Of a stretch of DNA of 64,000 nucleotides, positions 1 through 8,063 are shown piece after piece (positions within the stretch are counted from its first letter, which is position 1; the number at the start of each line of letters is the position of its first letter). Origin of the DNA: Oceanospirillum linum (GTDB lineage Bacteria; Pseudomonadota; Gammaproteobacteria; Pseudomonadales; Halomonadaceae); the NCBI RefSeq assembly GCF_900182785.1, contig NZ_FXTS01000006.1:62001-126000 (forward strand), written 5' to 3'. Under the pieces are notes generated by a model. That model searched no databases. It was not told the DNA's origin and worked only from the letters and a program-made list of their open reading frames with translations. Both the position numbers and the translations under genes were made by a program.

Positions 1-1
1 G

Positions 2-235
2 GGCGATCAAAAGAAAGTATCCGATCAGGATACAGCACCGGAGGTTAAAACGGTTACCCCAACCAATACTGGTGGTCGCCGTTACTCTGCCAGTTTTTAT
101 CAGGCGATGCTGGAAGATGACGAAGACCAGCCGCAGACCTCGCAGGCTGATTCCCAGAAGAATCTCAAGCAGCAGCCTGGGTTGCCCTGGACACTAACCG
201 AAGAGGGCAAAAAAGGCTTGAAAGACGACGACTGA
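2..235 (+). CDS. C-terminal end of an unidentified protein (5' part outside window)
   Basis: An open frame enters from the left edge and ends at TGA 233-235, giving 77 residues. The piece is polar and acidic, starts within a Gln/Asp/Lys-rich stretch, contains GGRRYSASFYQAMLEDDED, and ends in KGLKDDD. It has no membrane segment and no motif I recognise. It lies about 100 bp upstream of cobT on the same strand, so it could belong to the cobalamin group, but nothing in the visible part says so. Codon use looks like that of the neighbours. Confidence 0.55.
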   Translation, partial: GDQKKVSDQDTAPEVKTVTPTNTGGRRYSASFYQAMLEDDEDQPQTSQADSQKNLKQQPGLPWTLTEEGKKGLKDDD

Positions 236-301
236 TTCTTTCGAATCTGATGCTATTGATGAGTCAGCCTGTCTTGCAGGTTCTTTATTCTTTTTAATAT
301 A

Positions 302-319
302 CAGGCTGTGTTCAGCCTG
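302..319 (+). other. Hairpin between the first gene and cobT
   Basis: CAGGCTG, a four-base loop, then CAGCCTG make a perfect 7-bp stem, followed by TTTATAAG. It sits 20 bases before the cobT start. The U-tract is too short for a confident terminator. It may be a weak terminator of the upstream gene or a leader structure of cobT. The intergenic stretch shows no cobalamin riboswitch features. Confidence 0.4.
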
Positions 320-338
320 TTTATAAGCTGAGACCCCC

Positions 339-1430
339 ATGTTTTCTATCTCTCGAACAGACAAGCGACTGGCAGCACAGTTACAGGAAAAAATTGATAC
401 CAAAACCAAGCCACCAGGGTCTCTTGGACAGCTGGAATCGGTTGCGCTCAAAGTGGGTCTGATTCAGCAAAGCCTGAGACCTGAGTTAAAACGGCCGCAT
501 ATGTTAGTTTTTGCGGGTGACCACGGTGTTGCCCGAGAAGGTGTCAGCCCCTTTCCTCAGGAGGTCACTCTTCAGATGGTGCTGAATTTTCTGAAGGGTG
601 GTGCTGCAATTAATGTATTTTGTCGTCAGCATGATATTGAGCTGGAAGTGGTTAACTCAGGCGTTGCCGGGGAGTTGCCAAAGCATCCTAAGTTGTATGA
701 TGCCTGCATTGCCCGTGGCACAGCCAGTTATCTCAATGGCGCAGCTATGACCGATGAGCAGGTTAAACAGGCGCTCCAGCGAGGTGCTGACCAAGTGGCT
801 CGTGTTGCGGCCGGAGGCTGCAATGTTGTGGGATTTGGTGAGATGGGAATTGGTAATACATCTTCCGCAGCCCTGTTAATGCATCAATTAACAGGAATTC
901 CTCTGGTGGAGTGTGTCGGCCGGGGTACCGGACTTGACGAACAAGGCGTTCTGAAAAAGCTGGCAGTCCTGCAGCAGGCTTCAGCTTGTTATCTGGAAGA
1001 CAATAACGGGAATAAAGACCATAATCCTCTACGGATTTTAGCCCGTTTCGGCGGCTTTGAGATCGCGATGATATGTGGCGCCATGTTAAAAGCTGCAGAG
1101 TTAAAAATGTTGGTATTGGTGGATGGTTTTATCGCTACCAGTGCTCTTTTGGTTGCTCAGACTCTGTACCCTGATGTATTGGATTATTGTGTATTTACGC
1201 ATCAGTCTGATGAAAGTGGTCATCGCAAGATGCTGGGGCACCTGAATGTGCAGCCACTGTTGCAGCTTGACCTTCGACTGGGGGAAGGCAGTGGTGTTGC
1301 TGTGGCTTATCCACTGATCGCTTCCTCGGTTGCTTTTCTGAATGAGATGGCTTCGTTTGCCGATGCCGGGGTCAGTGGTGAAAATGTGGCTGCTGGCGAA
1401 AAAGGCAAGAGCGCCGGAAATGGCAACTGA
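339..1430 (+). CDS. cobT: Nicotinate-nucleotide--dimethylbenzimidazole phosphoribosyltransferase
   Basis: CobT moves phosphoribose from nicotinate mononucleotide to dimethylbenzimidazole, giving alpha-ribazole phosphate for the lower loop of cobalamin. The 363-residue length fits the family (about 350). Family landmarks are the N-terminal KTKPPGSLGQLE near residues 22-33, FAGDHGVAREGVSPFPQEVT in the first third, GFGEMGIGNTSSA in the middle, and GEGSGVAVAYPLIA at 315-328, where Glu316 matches the catalytic glutamate known in the Salmonella enzyme. The last 25 residues are a Gly/Ala/Lys-rich extension. The gene overlaps cobS by 11 bases, implying translational coupling. The ribosome site before ATG 339 is weak (TGAGAC). 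Confidence 0.96.
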   Translation: MFSISRTDKRLAAQLQEKIDTKTKPPGSLGQLESVALKVGLIQQSLRPELKRPHMLVFAGDHGVAREGVSPFPQEVTLQMVLNFLKGGAAINVFCRQHDIELEVVNSGVAGELPKHPKLYDACIARGTASYLNGAAMTDEQVKQALQRGADQVARVAAGGCNVVGFGEMGIGNTSSAALLMHQLTGIPLVECVGRGTGLDEQGVLKKLAVLQQASACYLEDNNGNKDHNPLRILARFGGFEIAMICGAMLKAAELKMLVLVDGFIATSALLVAQTLYPDVLDYCVFTHQSDESGHRKMLGHLNVQPLLQLDLRLGEGSGVAVAYPLIASSVAFLNEMASFADAGVSGENVAAGEKGKSAGNGN

Positions 1431-2208
1431 TTCTGAAACCGGTCATTTTTGGCGGTTTCAGTGGCAGCTTTTGCTTGCTGCTGTTGTTCTCTTTACCCGC
1501 ATACCTATATGGAAAAAGATACCGGATGAAGCTCTGCAACTGAGTCGTGCTGCCCGCTTTCTGCCGGTGATTGGTATTTTAGTCGGTGGCTTAAGTGCGC
1601 TCTCTTTCCTTGGATTCTACGCTATCTGGCATAATAGCTGGTTAGCGCTTCTGTTGAGCACCATTGTCGGTATCTTGCTTACGGGTGCCTTCCATGAGGA
1701 TGGCTTTGTGGATTCCTGTGATGGTTTTGGTGGTGGCTGGCAGAAAGAGCAAGTGCTCGCCATTATGAAGGATTCCCGTATAGGTACATATGGCGCTCTG
1801 GGCTTAGGTTTGATGCTGACCGTTAAGCTTTCAGCACTTCATCTGATACCTGTTGAGAGGGTGGCCTATGCTATTGTTTTGGGGCATACCCTGAGTCGAA
1901 GCTTCTCTGCCAGCTTTATGTATGGTTTGAGCTACGTCCGTGATGAGGCTGATCGGAAAATTTCCGGTCATAGCGACCAGTTGACGCTCAAGGAGTTAGC
2001 GTTTATCGCTGCTATCGGTTTATCCGGTCTTCTATTTCTCAGTATCCTGCACTCGGTCATTCTGTTACTGGTACTGTTTCTTTTACAGAGAGGGCTTCGT
2101 TGGTATTGGTCCCGGCGGATCGGGGGGTATACCGGCGACTGTCTCGGTGGAGCGCAGCAGTTAGCAGAAGCATTTATCTATCTTGTCCTCGCTGCTACTT
2201 TGAACTGA
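1420..2208 (+). CDS. cobS: Adenosylcobinamide-GDP ribazoletransferase (cobalamin synthase)
   Basis: CobS is the inner-membrane enzyme that joins adenosylcobinamide-GDP to alpha-ribazole (phosphate). The 262 residues are strongly hydrophobic, with several membrane segments. The family signature GAFHEDGFVDSCDGFGGGW and the following IMKDSRIGTYG are both present; their acidic residues bind Mg2+. I chose ATG 1420, which overlaps the end of cobT, because it gives the usual start of about 15 residues before TRIPIWK. The frame stays open upstream to ATG 1342, but that would add 26 residues of cobT shadow. It is flanked by cobT and cobC, so the whole loop-assembly branch except cobU is in view. Confidence 0.95.
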   Translation: MATDSETGHFWRFQWQLLLAAVVLFTRIPIWKKIPDEALQLSRAARFLPVIGILVGGLSALSFLGFYAIWHNSWLALLLSTIVGILLTGAFHEDGFVDSCDGFGGGWQKEQVLAIMKDSRIGTYGALGLGLMLTVKLSALHLIPVERVAYAIVLGHTLSRSFSASFMYGLSYVRDEADRKISGHSDQLTLKELAFIAAIGLSGLLFLSILHSVILLLVLFLLQRGLRWYWSRRIGGYTGDCLGGAQQLAEAFIYLVLAATLN

Positions 2209-2228
2209 TGTGATTCAGGAAACCTTTT

Positions 2229-2873
2229 ATGATAACGAAGACCTGTGATTACCTGCTGATTCGTCATCTTAAGCCTCAGGTCGATGCAGGGATCTGCTAT
2301 GGGGCAACAGATCTTCCCGCAGAGGAGCTACCATCAACCGCCTGGCAGAAGCTGGGGCAACGTTGTGACCTACCTGTAATTTCAAGCCCATTACAGCGAG
2401 CATCAGAACTTGCCCGTTATATTGCTCAGTGCCGTGGTGCCGGTGCATCACCCTATCTGGATGATCGCTGGCAGGAGTTGAATTTTGGGCACTGGGAAGG
2501 ATTGAGCTGGCAGGATATAGGCCAGCACAGTGTTGAGCGTTGGCAGCAGAATCTGCTCAATTTTTCTTTCCCCGAAGGGGAATCTGCAAGCCTTATGCAG
2601 CAACGGGTGTTGGCCGCTTTCCATGACTGGCAGCGGCAGGCAACCGGAGGGGTTTTGGTGACTCATCTGGGGGTTATCCGCATGGTGCTGGGGCATGTGC
2701 TGCAGATCCCTTTTCAGCAACAGTTGGTGATACAGGTGGATTACCAACAAGGAGCTTGGCTCAGGCAAAGCTGGCTGGAGGATATTACAGGGGAATATCA
2801 GGAAGGTTCTGCCCTATGGCAGCTTAAAGGTTTAAATCTGTCTGCAGAGGTTTTGTCAGCAAGCTTCACCTGA
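2229..2873 (+). CDS. cobC: Alpha-ribazole phosphatase / histidine phosphatase family
   Basis: A 214-residue histidine (branch 2,3-bisphosphoglycerate mutase-like) phosphatase. The catalytic motif is LLIRHLKP with His13. RHLKP instead of RHGE, followed by ICYGATDLP, is typical of CobC, which removes the phosphate from alpha-ribazole phosphate or cobalamin phosphate. Other expected residues are Arg57 in SSPLQRA, Glu83 in ELNFGHWEG and His146 in VTHLGVIR. It starts 20 bases after cobS, with AGGAAAC before the ATG. Its position directly after cobT and cobS supports the cobalamin role over a general phosphatase. Confidence 0.9.
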   Translation: MITKTCDYLLIRHLKPQVDAGICYGATDLPAEELPSTAWQKLGQRCDLPVISSPLQRASELARYIAQCRGAGASPYLDDRWQELNFGHWEGLSWQDIGQHSVERWQQNLLNFSFPEGESASLMQQRVLAAFHDWQRQATGGVLVTHLGVIRMVLGHVLQIPFQQQLVIQVDYQQGAWLRQSWLEDITGEYQEGSALWQLKGLNLSAEVLSASFT

Positions 2874-2936
2874 TATATGGATAGAAGGGCTGATGATTAC
2901 ACATGAAATTCGTCGATCTAGCTTTAAGGAATCTGA

Positions 2937-3611
2937 ATGACTGAGCGCGAAGGGGTTATAAAATACCGGTTGGATTACACCAAGACTGAGGCTTGCCCGT
3001 CCGAACCCCTTGAGGCGATACAGCAGTGGCGGCTGACTCTTTTTCAGCTGGCGTTGATCGGGCAAAGCCCCGACCGATATGGTGGTTTGGGGTATGGCAA
3101 TATCAGTATCCGGCATGGGGATGGATTTATTATCAGCGGTACCCAGACCGGAGGGGTGGAACAGTTGTCACCGGAGCATTACGCACTGGTCGAGTATTGC
3201 AACCCTTTAACAAACCATATTGTTGCCAAAGGTCCCGTGAAGCCTTCTTCCGAAGCTCTGACCCATGGTACGGTTTATGCGCTGGATGACACCATTCAGG
3301 CTGTTATTCATGTGCACAGTCCTGAGATTTGGTTGAATAGGGCGCGGCTTCAGATGGCTGAAACTCCGGCTGATGTGCCTTATGGCACACCTGAAATGGC
3401 CCAAGCGGTTAAAAATATCTGGCGGCAAGGGCTGCTGTCGCTCAACACTGTATTCGCTATGGCTGGCCATGAAGACGGCGTAGTCAGTTTTGGCCGGGAT
3501 ATGAATGAAGCAGGTATGGCTATGCTGAATACTTTTCAGTGGGCCAGAACATTTGAGTTGAATGATGCAATTGAGACAGGGGAGCATCCTGCTGGTAGCC
3601 AGTACTTCTGA
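2937..3611 (+). CDS. Class II aldolase/adducin-family protein
   Basis: A 224-residue member of the class II aldolase/adducin fold (relatives: L-fuculose-phosphate and L-ribulose-phosphate enzymes). GNIS lies at 54-57, PSSEALTH at 103-110, HVH at 125-127 as Zn ligands, and MAGHEDGVVSFG near 175 as the third histidine region. Substrate cannot be told from sequence. It follows cobC by 63 bases on the same strand and may be cotranscribed. An AAGGA ribosome site precedes ATG 2937. No usual cobalamin enzyme has this fold, so the link to cobC could be functional or merely positional. Confidence 0.8.
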   Translation: MTEREGVIKYRLDYTKTEACPSEPLEAIQQWRLTLFQLALIGQSPDRYGGLGYGNISIRHGDGFIISGTQTGGVEQLSPEHYALVEYCNPLTNHIVAKGPVKPSSEALTHGTVYALDDTIQAVIHVHSPEIWLNRARLQMAETPADVPYGTPEMAQAVKNIWRQGLLSLNTVFAMAGHEDGVVSFGRDMNEAGMAMLNTFQWARTFELNDAIETGEHPAGSQYF

Positions 3612-3674
3612 TCACCTGGCCGCTTTCCGGTTTATCGCCTGTTGGTTTTTTTGTGCAGACAGCATTTTGTTTAA

Positions 3675-3710
3675 GAGCCCCATACCCGTAAATTTGCGTG
3701 TATGGGGCTC
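3675..3710. other. Long hairpin between convergent genes
   Basis: GAGCCCCATACCCG pairs with CGTGTATGGGGCTC across an eight-base loop with one mismatch. It lies between the convergent aldolase-like and permease genes. Neither side carries a real U-tract, so it is not a standard intrinsic terminator, though it may act as a two-way transcript end. Confidence 0.5.
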
Positions 3711-3733
3711 AGATTGGCACAGCGTTCGTTTTA

Positions 3734-4834
3734 TTATTTCGCTGATGATGAGTTTAGTCCGAGGTCGGCACCATCGGTTTGCTTGGGTAGCTTGCTCCGT
3801 ACATAGTTGATCATCAGAGCAACAAGAGCCAGTGCGGATATCACCATCAGCCACTCCGGTAATAAATGTTCACTGGCAGCAAGTTGGGCGTTAATATCAA
3901 TTTTAAAATAGTGGACCAGAGCATTAGTGGTTAACCCGGAGATAAACGCAATACTAACGACACCACCCAGATAACAGGCAAGTGCTTTGCCACCCAGTTC
4001 CCGCTTAACAATTCCCAGCGTTGCCATATTCGTGGCAGGTCCCGCCAGCATAAACACCAGTACAGCACCGGGGGATATACCGGATAGTAATAAACCCGCT
4101 GCAACAGGTGTTGATGCAGTAGCGCAAATGTACATAGGAATACCTACCAGCGCCATGACCACCATTGCGGTAAAACCACTGCCCCACTGAGTCAGAAACT
4201 GCTCCGGTACCCAGGTCAGTGTCATTGCAGCCAATATGAGGCCCACCATAAGCCAGCCGGCCATATCGTTAAATATGTCGACAAAGGCATAGTGTTGTCC
4301 CTGAATAAAACGGTTCAACACATTTGGTTTTTGTTCCGGCTCACTGGATTTAACGGAAGAACAGCCACTTTTTTTACTGCAGCAACCACCTGCTGCTTCG
4401 GTGCTTTTGTTCTCTGACCGCTTTTGATCCGGCTCATCGCAAAATATTAATGTCATCAGGCCTGCGGTTATAGCACTCAGGATGGCGGCAATGGGGCGGA
4501 TAATCGCCATAAAAGGTCCCAATAGCGCATAAGAAACAGGCACAGAGTCGACACCGGTCTCCGGTGTGGCAATCAGAAAAGATACGGTTGCACTTTTGGA
4601 TGCCCCACTGCGCCTGAGGCTTATGGCTGCGGGAATAACGCTGCAGGAACATAAAGGCAAAGGCGCACCAAAAAGGGCCGCTTTTACGGTTGCGCTAACG
4701 CTGTCAGACCCAAGGTGTCGGGCGAGTGTGTCTGTGGAGACAAAACTATGAATCAAGCCCGCAACAACCAGGCCTCCCAATAACCAGGGCGCAGCATCAA
4801 GGAAAAGGAGGTAGAAATTTTCAATAAGTAGCAT
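3734..4834 (-). CDS. Permease of the SO_0444/ArsP-like family, putative Zn/Cu(Cd) efflux
   Basis: A 366-residue inner-membrane permease (DUF318/PF03773 type) with about eight to ten membrane segments in two halves. GAPLPLCSCSVIPAA in the first half and GIPMYICATASTPVAAGLL in the second carry the paired cysteines typical of the family. A cytoplasmic loop around residues 155-180 contains GGCCSKKSGCSSVKS, a likely metal-binding segment. I chose ATG 4834 (MLLIENFYLLF), which overlaps the 3' end of the MerR gene by 14 bases; the longer frame adds only MerR shadow. Together with the ZntR-type regulator this points to efflux of zinc, cadmium or copper. The exact metal is inferred, not shown. Confidence 0.85.
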   Translation of the reverse strand: MLLIENFYLLFLDAAPWLLGGLVVAGLIHSFVSTDTLARHLGSDSVSATVKAALFGAPLPLCSCSVIPAAISLRRSGASKSATVSFLIATPETGVDSVPVSYALLGPFMAIIRPIAAILSAITAGLMTLIFCDEPDQKRSENKSTEAAGGCCSKKSGCSSVKSSEPEQKPNVLNRFIQGQHYAFVDIFNDMAGWLMVGLILAAMTLTWVPEQFLTQWGSGFTAMVVMALVGIPMYICATASTPVAAGLLLSGISPGAVLVFMLAGPATNMATLGIVKRELGGKALACYLGGVVSIAFISGLTTNALVHYFKIDINAQLAASEHLLPEWLMVISALALVALMINYVRSKLPKQTDGADLGLNSSSAK

Positions 4835-5264
4835 GCTGTTTTTCCTTATCTGGATGACCATCCGCCAGTGCGGTAAGAATTGTGCAGTGGCTGGCCGGTA
4901 AGGGGCCGCCACAGCAGGCATCAGTAATCTGCTTCAGCGCAGTGCGCATCTGCTGTAACTCCTGAATTTTATTTTCGATTTCCATTAGCTTCTCTTCAGC
5001 AAAACGCTTTACTGTCTGACAGGTCTCCTGTTCCCGGTTGACCTCCAGATCCAGGAGTCCCGCAATATCCTTTAGGGAAAAACCAACGGCTTTGGCTCGC
5101 AGAATAAACTCAACCTGATTCCGGGCACTTTCCGGATACAGGCGATAACCTGACTCTGAACGATTGGGTTCCGGGAGGAGGCCCTGCTTCTCATAAAAGC
5201 GCAGGGTTTCCACAGAAACACCGCTAGCTTTTGCTAATGAGCCAATTTTATAAGAACCGGACAT
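4821..5264 (-). CDS. MerR-family metal sensor, ZntR/CadR type
   Basis: A 147-residue MerR regulator. The N-terminal helix-turn-helix spans about residues 5-70 (SYKIGSLAKASGVSVETLRFY), followed by a long dimer helix. Metal ligands match E. coli ZntR by position: Cys82, Cys117-Cys118, then His126-Cys127 in CCGGPLPASHC. That pattern is seen in Zn/Cd/Pb sensors and differs from the two-cysteine loop of CueR. The gene is the first of a two-gene unit with the permease and lies directly behind a MerR-type promoter (5291-5322), so it probably controls itself and the permease. Confidence 0.92.
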   Translation of the reverse strand: MSGSYKIGSLAKASGVSVETLRFYEKQGLLPEPNRSESGYRLYPESARNQVEFILRAKAVGFSLKDIAGLLDLEVNREQETCQTVKRFAEEKLMEIENKIQELQQMRTALKQITDACCGGPLPASHCTILTALADGHPDKEKQHATY

Positions 5265-5290
5265 CTGGTTGACCTCTTCATTTTTCCAAA

Positions 5291-5322
5291 ATTATAAACC
5301 CTGTAGCTAACTATAGGGTCAA
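5291..5322 (-). promoter_or_regulatory. MerR-type promoter with 20-bp spacer and operator dyad
   Basis: Read on the minus strand: -35 TTGACC (5317-5322), a 20-bp spacer, then -10 TATAAT (5291-5296). The spacer holds the dyad ACCCTATAG-TTAG-CTACAGGGT (5298-5319), matching 8 of 9 between arms. An overlong spacer with a central dyad is the hallmark of MerR-activated promoters, and the ACCCTATAG..CTACAGGGT arms resemble operators I recall for CadR/PbrR-type sensors. The promoter reads into the regulator and permease. Confidence 0.9.
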
Positions 5323-5501
5323 GGGTGAATTGATGCGATATGCTGATGTGTTTGTCACCAGGAGCCGGGTGTGTACTGACTATTAACTGTCTGTGTACTT
5401 TGTATATTTCTGATACTCAGGGACATCTGGGGAAAAAATGGTTATCAGGGTTTTAAGTGAGGCTTATGGTTGCCGATAATTGTGTTAATCTAAAACCAAA
5501 T

Positions 5502-5520
5502 CGGCAGGTCACACCTGCCG
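5502..5520 (+). other. Perfect hairpin in the leader of the outer-membrane protein gene
   Basis: CGGCAGGT, a CAC loop, then ACCTGCCG: an 8-bp perfect stem, 31 bases before the start codon at 5552. No U-tract follows. It may be an mRNA stability or translation element, or a protein-binding palindrome. Confidence 0.5.
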
Positions 5521-5551
5521 GGGATATAAGAATATAAACAGAGGTTAACCG

Positions 5552-6070
5552 ATGAAGCATCGTATCATCGCCAGTACCCTAGCCGTAGCGGCTACCCTAG
5601 CTTCCATTCCATCTGAAGCGGCTCCGGTCTATCGCCAGGCAGGAGACAGCAATCCGAGAGTTGATGTTTATCAGCAGTCTTATACTTATGCTGGTATTGA
5701 TATGATGAGCTACAGTTATAGCGGAACAGCGACCGACTCCGGTAACTCTACCCGACTGACATTTGGACAGCGTTTCGAGGAGTTTGTATCTGCGGAAACC
5801 CAGTTGGCTGTAGGTGATGGCGCCCATGAGTACTCTGTTGGCGTTTATGCCCGTGGCGCCCTGCCATTGGGCCGGCTTCAAATTAAAGGCTTAGTAGGGT
5901 TTGCTGCATCACAGTTTGATAATGCCGGTGTGGTTGAGAACGTAAAAAGTATCTCATACGGGGGCGGAGCTGAGCTGACGCTATGGCGTGATTGGTATTT
6001 TAATGCTGACTATATGAGTTATGACGAGTCACTGGATGCGATCAATATTGGACTTGGTGTTCGTTTCTGA
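5552..6070 (+). CDS. Small outer-membrane beta-barrel protein
   Basis: 172 residues with a clear Sec signal peptide (MKHRIIASTLAVAATL..., predicted cut after SEA near residue 23). The rest is a series of alternating, aromatic-rich strands (SYTYAGIDMMSYSYSG, TRLTFGQRFEEFVSAETQLAV, WRDWYFNADYMSYDESLD) ending in GLGVRF with a C-terminal phenylalanine, as expected for BAM-inserted barrels. Length suggests an eight-stranded barrel of the OmpX/OmpA-barrel class. I do not recognise a named family. It stands alone between a metal efflux unit and a lysE-type gene, with its own hairpin leader and terminator. The ribosome site is AGAGG before ATG. Confidence 0.8.
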   Translation: MKHRIIASTLAVAATLASIPSEAAPVYRQAGDSNPRVDVYQQSYTYAGIDMMSYSYSGTATDSGNSTRLTFGQRFEEFVSAETQLAVGDGAHEYSVGVYARGALPLGRLQIKGLVGFAASQFDNAGVVENVKSISYGGGAELTLWRDWYFNADYMSYDESLDAINIGLGVRF

Positions 6071-6091
6071 TATAGCGCTGGTTATTTATTC

Positions 6092-6119
6092 AAAGAGTCA
6101 GCTTTGCTGGCTCTTTTTT
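6092..6119 (+). terminator. Intrinsic terminator after the barrel gene
   Basis: AGAGTCAGC and GCTGGCTCT form a stem with one G-T pair around a short TTT loop, followed by TTTTTTG. It separates the barrel gene from the downstream exporter gene. Confidence 0.8.
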
Positions 6120-6169
6120 GTTTTGATGACGCATAAGTTAATTATGGAATTAAATTCAGGAGAGGATTT

Positions 6170-6823
6170 GTGTCTGAGTTATTTTTGTATTGGCCGGAAT
6201 TCTTAACGGTTGTTGTTGTACATTTTTTGGCTGTTGCAAGTCCTGGGCCTGATTTTGCGGTTATTTTACGTCAAAGCCTTTGTGCCAGTAGTCGCTCAGG
6301 TGTCTGGACCGCTGTTGGAATAGGCAGTGGTATTCTGGTTCATGTTACCTATTCTTTATTGGGGCTGGGTATTCTGATTGCTCAGTCGACCACGGCCTTT
6401 ACGGTACTTAAAGTTTTAGGTGCGGCCTATCTGTTATGGGTTGGGTGGCAGTGCCTGAAAGCAAAACCATCCGATGAAGAGTCTGCAGATGGTCTTAGCC
6501 AGGATCGTGATGTAAATGCAGCAACAGCCTGGAAAGCCTGGCGTCTGGGTTTTCTGACTAACGTGCTGAATGCTAAGGCAACACTCTTTTTTGTATCTTT
6601 GTTTTCTGTCGTGATCAGCCCGGCGACTCCTGTCTGGATTCAAGGGTTTTATGGGGCGTGGATGACGGTGATGACCGGACTCTGGTTTACCGGGTTAGCT
6701 TTGTTTCTGTCCCGTGGACAGGTTCGTGCTTTCTTCAGAAGAATCAGCCACTGGATTGAACGTGTCACAGGTGTCGCTCTGATTGCACTGGCTGGCAAAC
6801 TAGCCACTGCTTCCCAAGGGTAG
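6170..6823 (+). CDS. LysE/RhtB-family amino-acid exporter
   Basis: 217 residues with about six membrane segments. The N-terminal VVHFLAVASPGPDFAVILRQSL is the LysE/RhtB signature (P-G-P-D), and GFLTNVLNAKATLFFVSLFS is the conserved segment after the central loop. These proteins export amino acids or homoserine-like compounds; the substrate is unknown here. The start is GTG 6170, with AGGAGAGG seven to ten bases upstream. The C-terminal VTGVALIALAGKLA is also typical. It ends 27 bases before the convergent DUF1853 gene. Confidence 0.88.
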   Translation: MSELFLYWPEFLTVVVVHFLAVASPGPDFAVILRQSLCASSRSGVWTAVGIGSGILVHVTYSLLGLGILIAQSTTAFTVLKVLGAAYLLWVGWQCLKAKPSDEESADGLSQDRDVNAATAWKAWRLGFLTNVLNAKATLFFVSLFSVVISPATPVWIQGFYGAWMTVMTGLWFTGLALFLSRGQVRAFFRRISHWIERVTGVALIALAGKLATASQG

Positions 6824-6850
6824 TGTATTTGAAACACTGATATTATTGCG

Positions 6851-7825
6851 TTACAGCCTACTCCAAGGTAACGGAAGATAGCCGGGCCAGTTATCGGCAA
6901 CAACAAAAAGCCGCTCTCCTGAGCGGTTTTCCAATAACATGCCTTCAGCTCCTATCTGTGGTTTTTTATTTTTCTTTCTGACTGCTGCCTCTGTGGCTTC
7001 CGGCGACGTTTTTAGTGCGCTGACCAGCCTCTCAGTGAGAACTGTTTCTGAGAGCCATTCCGGTGCCACAATAGGTGCCATCCAGTGAGGTTTGCGACAG
7101 ACCCGCCACTGATAGTTTGTGCGCTGGTCTTTTTGTTTTAGCCATTGTTTCAGTGTGATCCATTGACCTTTCTGGTGATTTGGGTTCATACCCTCAGGCT
7201 CTGGTAATACGCCTTCCGCGGCAGAACCTGGGTAAAAAAGACAGCCCCGGGTCAAAGCACTGGATCGGTCAGGTATAAGATATACACCGTTTTCGCCTGT
7301 ATGCTCTGATAGTTTTCGGCGCACTTCTTTGTCTTCAGACAAAGTCAGCTGCTGTGTGAAAAGCCGCTGCCACTTGTGCTCCATGCTATCCTGGCAGGCA
7401 GCGCCCAGCCAGTGGCTCCATTTTTCAGGTGATCCCCAGCCAGTTTGTGTACCCAGATAAAATTTAATTGCCAGTTCCAGGTGCCAGATTAATCCATCTC
7501 TGTGATCCAGAACCAAAACGTCAAACTCACCCAGAGTTCGTTGTTCTCCCTGAATGACAAGGTTGCTGGCCAGCAACTGCAAAGAAGGGTGTTGTCGGAA
7601 ATAAAACAGCCATAACTGTTCGTGATAATGACCTAAGCGCTGAGCTTTTTTTCCGGATAAATAGGCTTCAATCGTTTTTGGGCATTGGTCAAGCTGTATT
7701 AAGCTATCCCAGTCAGGAGGGGGTATTTGCCAGCTTTCTGCAGTACAATGGCACAGCTGCTGCGTGGTTAATAGCCAGACCAGATCCCTGACCGCCTGAT
7801 GCTGAAATATTTCCGGTGAGTACAT
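6851..7825 (-). CDS. DUF1853 family protein
   Basis: 324 residues, soluble, no signal peptide. RLGHYHEQLWLFYFRQHP, then ASNLVIQGEQRTLGEFDVLV and WHLELAIKFYLG, are the conserved DUF1853 blocks. The pattern (Glu-Asp, Glu, Lys after beta strands) resembles PD-(D/E)XK nucleases, but this is my inference and no activity is known to me. It is divergent from nadK with 238 bp between the starts. As I recall, in Pseudomonas a DUF1853 gene also sits beside nadK. The last residues overlap no other gene. Confidence 0.82.
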   Translation of the reverse strand: MYSPEIFQHQAVRDLVWLLTTQQLCHCTAESWQIPPPDWDSLIQLDQCPKTIEAYLSGKKAQRLGHYHEQLWLFYFRQHPSLQLLASNLVIQGEQRTLGEFDVLVLDHRDGLIWHLELAIKFYLGTQTGWGSPEKWSHWLGAACQDSMEHKWQRLFTQQLTLSEDKEVRRKLSEHTGENGVYLIPDRSSALTRGCLFYPGSAAEGVLPEPEGMNPNHQKGQWITLKQWLKQKDQRTNYQWRVCRKPHWMAPIVAPEWLSETVLTERLVSALKTSPEATEAAVRKKNKKPQIGAEGMLLENRSGERLFVVADNWPGYLPLPWSRL

Positions 7826-8063
7826 GGCATCTCTTACTTAGTAGTCGTTGCTTTTGGGTATTAGGCGTTGATTTTAGGGCTGTTAGCAGCAAATTTTGGT
7901 GATAGTTGATCCTTTTTCCGAGTATATCGGATGTTGTATATCTTCTCCGCATTTTGGAGAATATCCTACAGAGTATGCAAATACCGGGTTTTTGCCAGGT
8001 TATAACCGGCTTTTCTTTTTTTGGGAAGCTTACATCCACACCAAACGAATCATAAGACGGCAG

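Noticed and set aside
236..338. Cobalamin riboswitch before cobT
   Set aside because: The 100-bp gap is too short for the aptamer, and no B12-box-like sequence is visible.
3675..3710. Standard intrinsic terminator
   Set aside because: The stem is strong but neither flank has a T-run, so it is listed only as a hairpin.
7896..8063. A 56-codon extension of nadK upstream of ATG 8064
   Set aside because: The extension is rich in aromatic residues unlike NadK, and the family starts at MEQFKNIGLIGR.
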